Shown: positions 26,700 through 39,605, numbered from the stretch's first letter. The stretch: 64,000 nucleotides of DNA from Larus michahellis (GCF_964199755.1 NC_133906.1:1302001-1366000), one strand, 5' to 3'. Numbers and translations: made by a program. Notes: generated from the sequence alone by a model not told the origin.

Positions 26700-29600
26700 C
26701 TAGCGACACCTTGTAGCTGGCGGGGGTGCTGTGTGGCTCGGCATCCCTTCCTCATGGGTAGTGGCAGAGGACTGGCACATGGCGATGGGTTTTTAGGCTG
26801 GGGAGGACACGTGGATCGCAGCACACCGAGTAGATCACAGCATGGCCGCACAATAAAGGCTTGAAGCATTGAACAGACTTACGTAGCAAAGTGTTACAAA
26901 TAACCAGGCTTACCAAGCGTACCAAAAGTGTAGCATTGAGTGAAAAACAAGATGAGCGACCAAGTGCAGGACTCAGGACCCTCCAAGTGTGGAAGAAAAA
27001 TTAATTTCCATCCCACATCTCCTTGGAGAACACAGATATAGTCAAAAATAACAATTGTTCTCAGATGACCGAGCAGCTTGTATCAGAGAAAGGTCATCAG
27101 ACCCTCTCACTTGATGACTACCGATGGGCTGAAGGGTTCTGCGCCGCTTCGGTGAACTTCAGAGCCCCAGAACCACAACCTGTTTGTGTGTCTGCACGAT
27201 CAAAGCGCAAATGGGCACTCACCGCCAACAGCCAGATGGGAAACAAAAGAGCAGCTTCCCTTCAGGCCTGAACCATCAGAAAAGGAGCGAGCAAGGCTGG
27301 GAGCAGGACACGGCTTGGGACGAGGACTTTATGCACACGTTCAAACGAGGTACCTCTGCAGGGGAGTTCAGCCTAGCAACCAAACTGCCCGCACGTACAC
27401 AAACCCGTGGGACAACTTGTAATAGTGAGACATCTTAAAATCTGCATCAAATTGGAGCCTTTTCTGTTGGTCCTGCTTCTCTTCCCGCTGCTGGCTTTGG
27501 ATCATGAATGGGGACTGGACACTTGCCCCTCTGTCTTAGGCCTGTGGTGGCCAGTGCCCTGTGCACCCTTCCAAGTTGGCAACCCTGCCACCAAGTCGAG
27601 TAAGGAAAATGCCGAGAAAAATTTTAATCAGGGTTGGAAGTCGTAAGACTTTCCAAGAAAGCATCAGGTTTTGTTCCTTTACAGGCACTTGTAGGAAAGC
27701 CTGGTGTCCTAGGGATTTCCCTCTTGTGCAGTGAACATTTTTAGTGAATTATACTACAATTTTCTGTTATTGCCTGTCGTCTCACCTAATACTGCAGCAG
27801 GGTTGTTTTCCACTGTTCTTGTCAATCCCACACCTCCCGTGCATCTCTTGGCTGAGAGGATGAAAGGCTTGAACAGGAGACTTTAGAGGTAAGTAAAATA
27901 ACTCAACTCCAAGCAGCAAGAAGCAGCTCTGAGCTTGGAGCTCAGCTCCAAAACTTCTCCCGGGGTCAGACTGTTCCTTGCTAAACCGCCCTTCTGCCAG
28001 ACGGTCACTGTAGCCAGCAGAGCTACCCAAATTAAGGATTAATTTGCTTGCTGCATTTGAACGGGACAGGGTTTGGAAACCCAATGCTACTTCAGATGTC
28101 GTGCTGGTGAGGACGAGCTCACGCCCGCCTGCCCCTTCCTCCTGCCTGCGTGGCTGCGGCCGGCTGCCGTCGAAGTGGAGGTGAGGGTCTGCCTCGCGGG
28201 AGCCTGGGGACGGCAGCCTCTCGGCAATAATTGTGGTCTCATCTCTTGCTGGCTTTGCTGCCGGCCTGCCTGCAACAATTCAAGATGTCTTTTTTGATGG
28301 CTTTAGCATGGGGTGCCTTTTGAATTAATTTCCCTTTCCTCTTCCACATTTGGTGTGGAGAAAAATAAATGACAGATTCAGAAAAGTGGTCTCTGGTGGG
28401 GTTTTCTTCAACTACTTTGGTTCATTTTGTGGCTTCTTGCTCTTTTCCTCTCTTTTCTGTTGCCTTTTGGGTTGCTGGACACCCCTTGATTGCAGAAGAG
28501 CAGACAACAACCCTACCCTGGCTCGTTGCTCTGCCCCCCAGCCCCACCCCAGCACAAGGGAGCCTGCTGTCCTCCCTTCCTACAACAGTCTCTACCAGCA
28601 CAGGGAGCTGGAAATACTCAAATTAAGGTTCCCCCCCACAAGCAAAACTGCTTTTCTTCCAACATTTTCAGCTTTCCTCTCTTATTGCCCAGCCGACAGC
28701 TGATCCAGTCGGTCTGATCCTGTTTACTGTTTCTGGGGGGGTTTTCAAAATACCTTTGAGTCACGGCCTCTGGGGGCTTTGCTTCTCAGAGGTCTGCCCA
28801 GCAGCCAAGATTAAAGTCATCTTTTTCCAGTATTCTCAGGAAAAGTGTTGGATTTTGTCCCCAAATTGGAAAATTATTTTTGGCTCACAGTAGCAACAGA
28901 AACAGTCTGGATTGCTACATTTTCCTCGTCAAGCTTTGAAAAGTCCTCTCTGAGTAATAAAGCGTTGTAAAACTGAGTCCAGAGAATAAACAATTTTGAA
29001 AATAAAAAGAGATCGGAAAATTGTTTTGTTGGGGTTTTAGTACCAAGGATAACTGTGACCTGTTCTTTCTTACCAGACGGATGCGAACTTCTCTAAGAAA
29101 TAAGAAATGGAAGTAGAAAAGTAATTTTTGTTGTTGTTGTTCACGAGGTCAGTCCCCTTCAACTTGCCGAAAGGCAAATCTCGGTTGCGGCTTCTGAGGT
29201 CTGTCCTGTAGCTGCAAGCGGGTGGATGGTAACCTGCTGCAGGGAATTGAAGACTGGGCCGTGTTTTCTCCAGGAGGCATTTTCCTCAACATTCACAGTT
29301 AGATCTTTGCCTGATGCGGCAAGAGATTAAACACTTTCCGTTGGAGCTTGGACATGTCTAAAAATGCCATGAGATGCCAAGAAAGATCAGGCACAAAGAA
29401 ACACTAACCTGCGGTCCCAGGGAGCAGAGCCAGGGAATGCCTGGCCCTGTTGAGCTTGAGGTCAGGATTTCCCCGCCTGGCTCTTTGCCCCATCGCACTA
29501 TGAAAAACATGTCCTTTGCATTCTTTTCCCCTTTCCTTCCTCTCTGCTGAGGTTTGTTGTTGAGATTTCCCCTTCGTGGTCCCATCTGCAGTACTTTCTC

Positions 29601-29749
29601 ACTGCCCTTCTCCCTGCTGTCTCTTGATTTCTACTTTCTCGTTAGGATTCCTTATCCCACCTGCTGTCTTTCTCCCTGGCTGCTCTTCTACGGCACCTGT
29701 GACTTTTGCAGGTGTCCTCCTGCAGGTTTCGGTCTCTTCCCATAGGAAG
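26700..29749. other. Intergenic, nothing recognised
   Basis: Between the UBE2D2 CpG island and the first intergenic CR1. Short open frames only, none with recognisable family features. AATAAA strings occur (for example near 26852) without an attached gene. Confidence 0.6.
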
Positions 29750-30802
29750 TGTGGGCTGGATGAGTGGCCAGTAAGGTGGATGGAGAACTGGCTGAATGGC
29801 AGAGCTCAAAGGGTTGTGAGCAGCGGCGCAGAGTCCAGTTGGAGGCCTGTAGCTAGCAGTGATCCCCAGGGGTCAGTACTGGATCTGGTCTCATTCAACA
29901 TATTCATCAATGACCTGGATGAGGGGACAGAGGGTACCCTCAGCAAGTTTTCTGGTGACACAAAGCTGGGAGGGGTGGCTGACACACCAGAAGGCTGTGT
30001 CCTCGGCAGGCTGGAGAGTTGGGCGGTGAGGAACCTCAGAGAGTTCAACAAGGGCAAGTGTAGGGTCCTGCACCTCAGGAGGAATAACCAGTAACAGGTT
30101 GGGGGCTGAGCTGCTGGGAGAAGCTCTGCAGAGAGGGACCTGGGAGTCTGGTGGACAACAAGCTGCCCATGAACCAGCAATGTGCCCTTGTGGCCAAGAA
30201 AGCCAATGGTCTGCCGGGGGGCATTGAAAAGAGCGTGGCCAGCAGGTGGAGGGAAGTCATCCTCCCCCTCTGCTCTGTCCCAGGGAGGCCACGTCTGGAG
30301 CACTGGGTTCAGTTCTGGGCTCCCCAGTTCCAGAAGGACAGGGAACAGCTGGAGAGAGTCCAGCGGAGGCTACAGAGATGCTCAGGGCCTGGAGCGTCTC
30401 TGTGCTGAGGAAAGGCGGAGAGCCCTGGGGCTGTTCCACCTGGAGGAGAGCAGGCTGAGAGGGGATCTCATCACTGCTCAGCAAGAGCTAAAGGGCCGGG
30501 GGCAAGAGGACGGGGCCAGGCTCTTCTCAGTGGTGCCCGGGGACAGGACGAGGGGCAACGGGCACAAACTGGAAGACGGGAAATTCCATCTCAACATGAG
30601 GAAAAACTACTTTGAGGGTGGCAGAGCCCTGGCCCAGGCTGCCCAGAGAGGTGGTGGAGTCTCCGTCTCTGGAGACATTCCAAACCCGCCTGGACGCGTT
30701 CCTGTGCCACCTGCTCTGGGTGACCCTGCTCTGGCAGGGGGTTGGACGAGATGATCTCCAGTGGTCCCTGTCACCCCCTGCCAGTCTGTGATTCTGTGAT
30801 TC
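29750..30802 (+). mobile_element. CR1 LINE fragment (RT C-terminal half to 3' end)
   Basis: Plus-strand CR1 of about 1.05 kb ending in the octamer tail CTGTGATTCTGTGATTC. It begins within reverse transcriptase ([14 protein letters not shown], then [20 protein letters not shown]). The catalytic FADD box reads FSGD here, so the first Asp is lost. Several frameshifts follow. It is a dead copy. Confidence 0.92.
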
Positions 30803-31554
30803 CCAGTCCTGCCTGAACATGAAGACAGTGGGATTGACCCATATGCATTTTTCTGTGTCCCATGTGAGATCATATCCTGGTCCTCTTCTCCAGAAGGATG
30901 AGTTCTGCTCACCAGCACCAGAGCAGATGCTTTGGGCTGCATCTGCTGTGAAAATTCTCAGCTGATCCCCATCCGTAGCATCCCCTGCTGCAGAGAAAGC
31001 GTTCCTTGTTAGGCAGGTGCTGTCTCCCCACACCAGTTGCTGCTGGCACCCCACCACGGCATTTTAGGAGGTGTTCCGCCTGCGGCCTTCTGCCTTCTCT
31101 CTTCTCGGGAGAGAGCTGGTTCTGCAGACCCGGGGTGTGGTGGGGCACTGTGGTCTCTCGTCCCGGGGGCACCGCTGTGCTCTCAGCTCCTGTGCCAAAG
31201 AGAAGCACTGAATGCTCCCCTGCCTGTGCCTGCCAACATCCCCCCGTGCCAACGTCATCCCGTGCGAAACAGCAGAGCATCCCCGGAGGAGGCAGCTGAG
31301 CCCTGCCTTATCCTCAGATGACTCCTGCCTCCATGTGCTTTTCCTTCACCATCTTCCTCTGACCAGCTCTGCTCGCAGGGTCAGGCTGCAGTGCTGTATT
31401 AGGGGGGAAAAAAAACTACACATCCTTAGGCAAAGGCACAAAAATTCAGAGGAGTACAAACTTTCCAGCCTAGCTGGCTAAATCTGATTTTTCTGGGCTT
31501 CTGTAACCAGTGAGGCCTTTGTTAGAAAGTGAAAAAAGGTAACTCTAAAGAAGG
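30803..31554. other. Intergenic, nothing recognised
   Basis: About 750 bp between a CR1 3' end and an LTR-like element. Moderately G+C-rich. Only short open frames without family features. Confidence 0.6.
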
Positions 31555-31760
31555 TGTCTTGGCTTTGGCTGGCATGGAGTTGATTTTCTTCCTAGCAGCT
31601 GGTGTAGTGCTGTGTTTGGGATTTAGCACGAGAACAATGTTGATAACACGGTGGTGTTTTAGTTGCTGCTGACCAGTGTTTACACCGAGTCAAGGACATC
31701 CCGCTGCGGGGAGCGAGCGAACGGCTGGGTGGTGGTCAGCTGCTGCCAGGTTAAACCAAA
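31555..31760 (+). mobile_element. Solo LTR, avian ERVL-like (shortened)
   Basis: Begins TGTCTTGGCTTTGGCTGG and continues with AGTGCTGTGTTTGGGATTTA and AATGTTGATAACAC, ending near GGTTAAACC. This wording matches a common bird LTR that I know from many avian genomes. The middle part is shorter than the usual copy, so it is probably internally deleted. No gag or pol sequence flanks it. The family name is from memory and should be treated as approximate. Confidence 0.6.
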
Positions 31761-31785
31761 GGTAAGTCGCAATTGGAAAAGGACA

Positions 31786-31832
31786 GAACCCACACTTTAC
31801 CAATGTTGAGAACCCACACTTTACCAACGTTG
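31786..31832 (+). repeat. Two-copy 24-bp tandem duplication
   Basis: GAACCCACACTTTACCAA followed by TGTT or CGTT occurs twice in direct succession, with one C/T difference. A local duplication just beyond the LTR. Confidence 0.85.
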
Positions 31833-33093
31833 GGCAGACGCTAGTGGGCAAGCTCTATAGAAAAAAAAATTCTAGAAAAACAGACCTGAAGGAGTGGAGA
31901 AAGTGGAGTGAAGGGTTGGGGAGACCCGCATCCCTTTCTGCAGTCATGAACTGTGGAGAACTGCTTGTCTCCGGAGCTGCTGAAAACCTCGTGTCTTTAA
32001 AAAACAGATTCTGAGTCCACTTTTTCCCTTTGCTGATCCGAGTTTCCTCCGGGAGCAGCTGGAGCCTTGTCTGCTGACCTGCGGGCAGAAGAGCTGGTGT
32101 AATGAAGGCTCTTCTCAGCACAGCTCCTGCCCCAAAGGCGCTCTGCCCAGCAGCACCACCCGAACGTACAATTTCACACAAATTCTTCCCTCTGTTACAC
32201 CCTGCAGAGCCATTTCCCAGTGGGACAGTAAGCCGAGGTCCAGGCCGGTTCATCCACAGAAGCAGGAACCATGGCAATTCCGGTGCAGAAGCTTGCCGAC
32301 CCTGGGGTGAGTTGGCCAGGCTAAAAGCCTCTCGGGCGCAGAGGGGATTTGTCGGCCCTTCAGTTCAAAGCATTTCTAAGGAAAAAAAAAAAACTTCTGG
32401 ACTGAACTTACATACATAAGTCGCCATGTCTGTCACACGGAGACTCCCATCGCATAAAACACACTTTTTCCTTCTCCGGCTGCAAATCCTAGGCTTGACT
32501 GTACTCGGATGCAGGGCAACCTGTAAGTCAGCTCTAGCATCATTTCTCCATCGTCCTCTCCATCGAGAGACCAGACCGATGAGTATCCACAGCAACAGTT
32601 ATCAAGGAGCTAATCCTGTGGGTTTTCAGCCCAGGTGAAGAGCTCTAGAAATGCTCTTGTGTCCAAGACCGTGTGTCAGTGGAACATGGGAGATCACAAC
32701 CAGGAAGGAAATATTTGGAATCATTCCCAGCCACGAGTTTTGAAGTCTGAAGATGTGTGTTTCTGTAAAATGATTGGACTCCTTCAAAAACTGGAATCAG
32801 AAACTTGGGAACAGTCAGGGACCCCTGAGTTTGTGATGGTATGTGGCAGGAGGAAGGTGAAACTGACCACATGAGCCCAACTGACGTGACCTCCATCACC
32901 CACCCCTGAGCACAACTGAGGTTCCTCCATCACTCACTGAGGCAGCAGAGCAGCAAGGTCTCTGCTAATCTGTCCCATGGCACCAGCTGTCCCAGGCTTG
33001 AACACGGGAGTCAGTTCAACCCTCAAACCATGACACCATGACCAAAGGACTGTGGAGTGTAGGAACAGAGAAGATAGGATTTCTCATAACACA
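31833..33093. other. Intergenic, nothing recognised
   Basis: About 1.26 kb without recognisable gene or repeat. Open frames on both strands are short and lack family motifs. Confidence 0.55.
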
Positions 33094-33540
33094 TCAACAA
33101 AGGGCAACGGAGCTGGTGAGGGGTCTGGAGCACAAGTCTTGTGAGGAGCGGCTGAGGGAGCTGGGGGTGTTTAGCCTGGAGAAAAGGAGGCTGAGGGGAG
33201 ACCTTCTCGCTCTCTACAGCTCCCTGAAAGGAGGGTGTAGCCAGGGAGGGTCGGTCTCTTCTCCCAAGGAACAGGCGATGGAACAAGAGGAAACGGCCTC
33301 AAGTTGCACCAGAGGAGGTTTAGACGGGATATTAGGGAAAATTTTCACACTGAAAGGGCTGTCAAGCATTGGAACAGGCTGCCCAGGGAAGTGGTGGAAT
33401 ATCCATCCCTGGAGGTATTTAAAAGTTGGGCAGACGTGGTGCTTAGAGATAAGGTTTAGTGATGGGTTTTGTCAGAGTTAGGTTGATGGTTGGACTCGAT
33501 GATCTGGGTCCCTTCCAACCCAGGCAATTCTACGATTCTT
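33094..33540 (+). mobile_element. CR1 LINE 3' fragment
   Basis: Plus-strand CR1, 5'-truncated. A frame reads [20 protein letters not shown] and [20 protein letters not shown]. The 3' end reads CCTTCCAACCCAGGCAATTC then TACGATTCTT. It belongs to the same subfamily as the copies at 246-820 and 40,379-40,695. Confidence 0.92.
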
Positions 33541-34415
33541 TATAAACTCTTCCAGTGAAGTATCCTGCCACAGAACAACCTGGGATCTCAGACTTCAGAG
33601 AAAGGGAAACAAACTGAAACAACCACAAAGGAAAGTCCAGGAGTTACCACCACCACCTTGCCCGCAAGAAAATTTCCGGCAGGCAGTGCATTGCTGCGGG
33701 CTGAAGGTGTCATAGCTGTCAATCTCAGTGACACTTTCTTTGGTGTCACAGAAGAGGCCCGGTACCCGTCTCTAGCTCACTCAGAACTCTGGATATCCTG
33801 GACCTGTCGTAACAAGCTTCTCCTAGCAGGACAGAACCCTTCTCCTTCTGTATTATTATGCATCCTAATCTCTGGCATTGGAGGCAGGAGGTACAAATTC
33901 ACAAATGGCCTTTAAATAATCTAAATACAAACTGTTGCGGTAAGAAGCAGTTCTGTCCCCCTGCCCCAGCAAGCAAATGGCCAGCTGTTCTCCGACACGC
34001 AGTTGTGCTTAAATTGGATCACCTGATCCAAAAGTAACTTCTACCTTCTGAAGAACTTCTGGTTCTTTTTGAAATCGCTTGTGCCAACGCAAGGAAACAG
34101 GATGGAGGAAGTGCCCCAGAAGCGGACAAAACCACCTCTTTCACTGGTGGCTTTGCCTGAAAATTCATGCAATGCCAAGAGGAGCACGGAGGAACTTCCT
34201 CAGTTGCATTTCGGGCACTTGGAGATGTCCCAGAGAAGGTTCCCATCAGCAGCCACCAAACCTGCCATTCACCAGCAAAGTCTGGGTTGTTAACGCAAAG
34301 CCAGAACCGAGCCCCACGGTCCCTCGGTGCTGAGCACACACACGTGCACCTGGAGCCGTGTTCCTCCTCACCAGCTCTAAAGCTCTAACAGGTCTGATGT
34401 CTCCTCCTTGAGGTA
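33541..34415. other. Intergenic, nothing recognised
   Basis: About 870 bp between a CR1 and the homopyrimidine tract. No gene or repeat recognised. Confidence 0.55.
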
Positions 34416-34958
34416 CCCTCCCTTCCCTCCTTCCCTCCTTCCTTCCTTCCTTCCTTCCTTCCTTCCTTCCTTCCTTCCTTCCTTCCTTCCTTCCTTCCTT
34501 CCTTCCTTCCTTCCTTCCTTCCTTCCTTCCTTCCTTCCTTCCTTCCTTCCCTACTCCCTTCCTTCCTTCCCTACTCCCTTCCTCCTCCCTCCCTCCCTCC
34601 TTCCTTCCTCCCTTCCTTCCTCCCTCCCTCCCTCCCTCCTTCCTTCCTCCTTCCTTCCTTCTTCCTTCCTCTTCCCTCCCTTCCTCCTCCCTCCCTCCCT
34701 CCCTCCCTCCCTCCCTCCCTTCTTCCTTCCTTCCTTCCTTCCTTCCTTCCTTCCTTCCTTCCTTCCTTCCTTCCTTCCTTCCTCCCTTCCTCCCTTCCTC
34801 CCTTCCTTCCTCCTTCCTTCCTCTTCCCTCTCTTCCTTCCTTCTCCCTTACCTCCTTCCTTCCTTTCCTCCCTCCCTGCCTCTCTCCCTCCTTTCCTCCT
34901 TCCTTCCCTCTCTCCTTCCCTCCCTCCCTTCCTCCTTTCTTCCTCCCTCCCTCCCCTC
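34416..34958 (+). repeat. (CCTT)n / (CCCT)n homopyrimidine tract
   Basis: About 540 bp made almost only of C and T. Pure CCTT runs lie near 34,436-34,549 and 34,720-34,783, with CCCT-rich stretches between. A handful of A or G interrupt it (ACTCCC near 34,552 and 34,572; TTACC near 34,850). Such mirror-symmetric polypyrimidine DNA can form a triplex (H-DNA), is hard to replicate, and is length-variable. The open frame reading PSFLPSFLP is a by-product. Confidence 0.97.
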
Positions 34959-36718
34959 ATTGCCCCCTCTTAGCTTCCATTGTGCCCTTTCCCTCCCCCT
35001 CACTCTCCGCAGGGGCCTCCTCAGCCCCTCACCACGTTGCCACCTGCCCTCCTGATGCTGCCGAGCAGCGGGTGGCTCTCCTGGGGCCTGCAGAGCATCT
35101 CCCCACCTTCTCATCCCTCCTTGGCTGGGTAACAGATGCCCAGGGCAGCTGCTGGAGCTCCTCACGCTGATCCAGCGTTTTCCTCTGCTGCAGAGGGGTG
35201 CAGAGGGGCTGGATTTGCAGGGGGACCCCAGCAGCAGAAGTCCAGCAGGGGCCAAACAACTTGGAGGGTCTTTAACAAACCCCATGGCGTCACGTGCCCC
35301 TGCCCCAAAGTGATTTTCCTTTTCCATGTCCATTCCTAGAGCCCTTTGCCGTGCGCTGAATGAATCAAATCCAGGACTGGCACAATTTTAAAACCTATCA
35401 GAAGTAACTTTTAAGGTGACTCATTCTCAGTTAAATGTGTTTAAAATTAAGTTAGGCCAGAAACTGCATATTATTTTTTCTTTAAAAATTAAAAAAAAAA
35501 ATTCTTTAATAAGTGCAAAAAGATCCAAACCTGAAGAAGTATCCATAGGTTTTACAGATCCAAAAGGCTTGTCTTGCTGTTTTGCTGATGGGGGTTTTAC
35601 TTTGGGTATTTACCACCCTGTCTTCTCCCAAACTCCAATATTTTTTTGTAGGCTTTATGCTGGTTTTGGTGCGAATGTGGCTATAGCTCATGGCACAGCC
35701 CCACAAACAGCTGTGACCGTGGCGGGGGGCGGGGGGGGAGGGACGACACATCAACCTGCCCCTGCCACCGTGTGGGATGCAGAAGACAAACTTAAATACC
35801 AAGACTTCGCTTGACCGAGATGGTCAAAAGCTTCCCCATCACTCAAGAACAGATTCATCCTCCCCAGCTCCCCTCCTCCAGGCGCAGGTTTCTGGAGCCG
35901 CCGATGGCAGAGTCGAGCCCCGCGTCAGGCCGTGCCAGTCTCAGCGGGAGGCTGGGGATCGCCATCGGAGCCAGGAAACAGAAGAAGAGGGATAAACCCA
36001 GAGCTTCTGTCCCAGTCCCAGGCTGGGAGGCTGCTGCGCTCAGCCAGCACCACAGAGCGCTCCGTGGGATGTTGAGGACAATGACAGAACAGTTGTGGAA
36101 TCGATAAAATGGTTAAACGTCGTCAAAAAGAAACAACAGGAGCTTTTCGGGCAGAAATCCAAGCAGTGCCGACAGCTGTAGGCAGGCCCTGAATTGTTCA
36201 TTCCCGTGTTCCCAGCTTGCTAAAAACTTTCTGGGCAGTTTGAGCTTCCATGGATATTTGAGAGGGCATCCCAGCTGGGCCAGTCAGCCCGCATGTGTCT
36301 CCATCCCCTGCCACAGTGAATCAGAGACTTCCCTGTTATGCTCCGGGTCTACCCGTCTGTGCTGCGGGGACGGGCTCCGGTACGTCTGTCCTCTCTGGCC
36401 GTGGGAGTGCCAATGAACCTCCCTCGGATGCATGTCCCGACCAAGGAGGCAACAATGAATTTCCTGTAAGTGGTTGAGAGAGGAGGAACAAGGAAAGAAA
36501 CAGGATATTTACACATGTCATTGCACCTGCTTGCATGGACAAAGAAAGCCTGGCACCTCCCCTCTGGCAGGCAGGTTCTGGCTCCGTTTTCCACCCAGCC
36601 ATTGCCCCTTGCTCCAACCCCAGGGGCTGCCCAGCTCATCCCCCCTCCGTGTGCCCACTGCCCTCCCAGCGCCGCTCAGGCATTGCTGTGCCGGAGGTCC
36701 CCGCTCACCCCTGCACTC

Positions 36719-36790
36719 CTCACCTCCAGGTGGCATCTCCTCACCTCCAGGCAGCATCTCCTCACCTCCACTTCCAGACAGCATCTCCCC
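36719..36790 (+). repeat. Minisatellite, about 21-bp unit
   Basis: Imperfect direct repeats of CATCTCCTCACCTCCAGG with variable linkers (GTGG, GCAG, and ACAG in the last), three to four copies. The ORFs crossing it show a matching repeated peptide, which is a consequence of the DNA repeat. Confidence 0.8.
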
Positions 36791-37649
36791 ACCGTGGCCT
36801 CCTTCCCTTGGGAGCGCACGGAGGGCATCTCCAGGAGCCACAAGCGCAGTTCCCAGGCTGCTCCCTGCCACTCGCAATTCCCCAAAGCACTTTTTTTCAG
36901 AAAGACAATCTCCCTCCCTACCACACGCTCACCTTCTCCTCTCTTCACCCCCGAATTTGTGTTGTCCCCCTTTCGTCCTCCTCGGCTGTACAAATGGCAG
37001 TCTTCCAGGGTCACCTGCCAGCTCTTCTTCTTTGCAGCGCTGCCCCAGGTGGGATCTGGCCACGTTTGGGGTCTCTGTGCCATCCCGTCGCACGGGACAA
37101 TCCCGGCAAAGCTGCAAGCCGCCTGCTGCTGCGGAGGGAAGGGGGAACACCGTCACCGAAAAGCGTGCTGAGGTGAGACCCGCTGTTTTGCTCGAGGTCT
37201 CGCAGCCGGTTCAGAAGACGCTCTGCTGGCTCCTGTGGCTCCCCAGACATGGGATCCTGGCTGCAGAGACTGTCCTCTCTTCTGCTGCAGAGGTGGGAGG
37301 AAGCGCTAGGGAAAGAGCTTTCCAGGCGTCCCTGGGACGGCGGCGCTGAGCAGCCACCAGCTGTCAGCAAGCTTCTGGTGGCTCCGTCCCCAAAGCCAGC
37401 TTTGCTCATCCTGCAGGCTCGAAGATACCTGTAAAATAACCCCCAAGCGACCCAAAGGCGTGCGCGTACGCAGCCATTTATTCTGTTGTGGTTTTGCTTG
37501 TTCTCAGCTCGGCCCAGTCACGTCCCCACGGGACACATGGTGGGAGGCCAGAGGAGACACAGCCATACACTTCCCCTTCTGCGGCCTCGGTGACGGGGTG
37601 ACTGGTGACAAAGGGCAGGAAAGTACGAGACTGTTGGAGGACAGAGGGC

Positions 37650-37765
37650 AAGATCACAGGTGCATGCGAGGGGAGAGGGCCCAGCAGGAGCCCCCCAGGG
37701 ATCGGTGCTGAGACCTGAGCAGCTTAACACACGTGACCTGGAAGGGGCCTGGAGGAGACAGTCAA
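37650..37765 (+). mobile_element. Possible ancient CR1 reverse-transcriptase scrap
   Basis: One frame reads AGAPQGSVLRPEQLNTRDLE, resembling the CR1 segment [18 protein letters not shown]. About 115 bp. No 3' tail. It could be chance or a very old insertion. Confidence 0.4.
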
Positions 37766-39605
37766 AGCATTTTCACCAGCACAATCGAGTAGAAAACAGC
37801 TTCTTTTTGAAGAACAACTGAGTATCTGAGATGCTCCAGCCTGGGAAAGAGATGGCTGAGGTCTGAAGCCCTCAGTGATGTGGGGAGGAGGAAAGGGCGG
37901 GTTGTTCATGTCTCTCCCGGCACAACAACAGTCACACTGCCAACAGCCTCGTCACCTGTGACAGCTTCAAAACAAGCAAAAATTAACTTCTCCACCCAAC
38001 ACGTAACTGGGGCCTCAGTGCCACAGGATACCGCGGTTGCTGACAGCTTACAGGGGATCAAAAGACGACGGCGTAAATCACAGATGGATCCACTAACGTT
38101 TATTAAATGGATAAAAACTCTCTCTTGGGCCGGAAGTTTGGGTTTCATGAAGGAAGGAAGAACCTTACGGGATGAAGGCCACGCAGCCCCCAGCACAGCC
38201 CCACGCCAGGGGAGGTGGAGGGATGGTCCGTGCTGCTCTCGGGATTTTACGCTCCCCGTTGCTGGGGCGTCACAGCCTGGGCTGGGGGCAAGGCAAAGGC
38301 TCTCCCAAGCCGGGCACGTCGCTGGAAAGGCATCCGATCTCCATGTGGACTTTGTGAGAGAAGGTCAGGACCCTGCATAATATGAAGCTGGGGGAGGACA
38401 ATCAGCAAATCCTTTGGCCAGGACGCCTCCCTGCTCCCCGCACTGTCGCCTCTTGTCCCGCAATGGAACTGCTTCGATGAACACGTGAGAGCCGAGGTGT
38501 GCTTGGGAGATGGAGGGAGCAGCTTGCCCGCTTCTGCCAGAGTTTACCCAGCGCACCGATGGCTCCTCACTGCGTCAGGGGCAGCGAGCCGGGTCACACA
38601 GCCCAGCGCAACACAGAGTATCGCAGAGCGCTTTATTTTTTGCGAGGCCAGGGGGGCGCCGATAAAGCAAGCCCTGTCAGTGCGCAGGACCTCCGAGGGT
38701 ACACGGGTGGTGCAACGTCAGCGCTGAAAACACCAACTGTGGCACTTTTTCAGCCGGGGGCCCCAAAACCACTTTTAACACTCCGAAGCCACTTTCGACA
38801 CCAGCCTGGCATCCAAACCCTGTCCCCACAGGCGTCCCCGGTGTAAAGCTGTCACTGGGCAGCCTGCCTTTTGGCTGAAGCCAGCAGCTCCGCCGGCTTT
38901 TGCAAGGCAACGGCACATGATGCAAAAAAGCCAGGAGGCAAGCGCTGCTGCAGGGCCCATCTGGCAGCGGGAGCCAGCTCTGTTACACCCGGACCTGCTC
39001 GCCGGGAGCAGCCCTTCACCCAGGGAACGCACCGTGTTCCCAGCCTGGCTTTTGGCTGGGGACGTGCCACACGCATCCAGCACCTGCTCCCCGCGGCCTC
39101 GCACAGTGCCAGCTCCGGGACGGGCTCCGGCGTTAATCCACCTTATACATAAGGCACCTCATACAGGACCACCAGCGGGTCCCCAGAGGTGGGGGGGGGG
39201 GGACTTCAAGCAAATTCGCAGCACCTGGCTACCCGCAAGGGGTCTCACCTCCTCTCGCTGCACATTTCCTTATTCTTTTTCCAGGTTATTACAAATTCTC
39301 AGGCATTTCACCAAAACCCTTGCCTGTCTAAGCCAAGTCCTGGCTACAGCTGTCCACTGCGCCCATGGCCACCGGGATGTCAGGAGAGGCTGATCCCTTC
39401 CCCAGGCCCAACCAGTGCACCAAGACCCTTCTGGAAACCAGCCTGTCTTGTGTTACGGGCCAGCTCAGCCCTTCTGGGTGCTCCCAAAGCTGGAAGTTCT
39501 ATGTTAAGGAGAACCTTGAAAGTACAGAGGTCAACTACGGCGACTGTGGAAGCCTTATTGAATGCCTCCAGGTCAAGATCAGAGAGGTTGTCTCCAAGGG
39601 GGATC

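Larger units (their letters stand above)
34959..39605. other. Intergenic, mostly unique G+C-rich DNA
   Basis: About 4.6 kb with no supported gene. It contains a G run near 35,724-35,740, the minisatellite at 36,719-36,790 and a possible CR1 scrap near 37,660. Open frames of up to 290 codons occur on both strands at 36.4-37.4 kb. They overlap each other in several frames and show no domain pattern, so I regard them as composition effects. Confidence 0.55.

Noticed and set aside
34408..35055. 215-codon frame of PSFLPSFLP repeats and its Arg/Glu/Gly-rich antisense partner
   Set aside because: It is only the translation of the (CCTT)n tract.
36470..37349. Overlapping 233- and 291-codon plus-strand frames
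   Set aside because: Low-complexity Pro/Ser-rich text crossing a minisatellite, with equally long frames in other registers and no family features.
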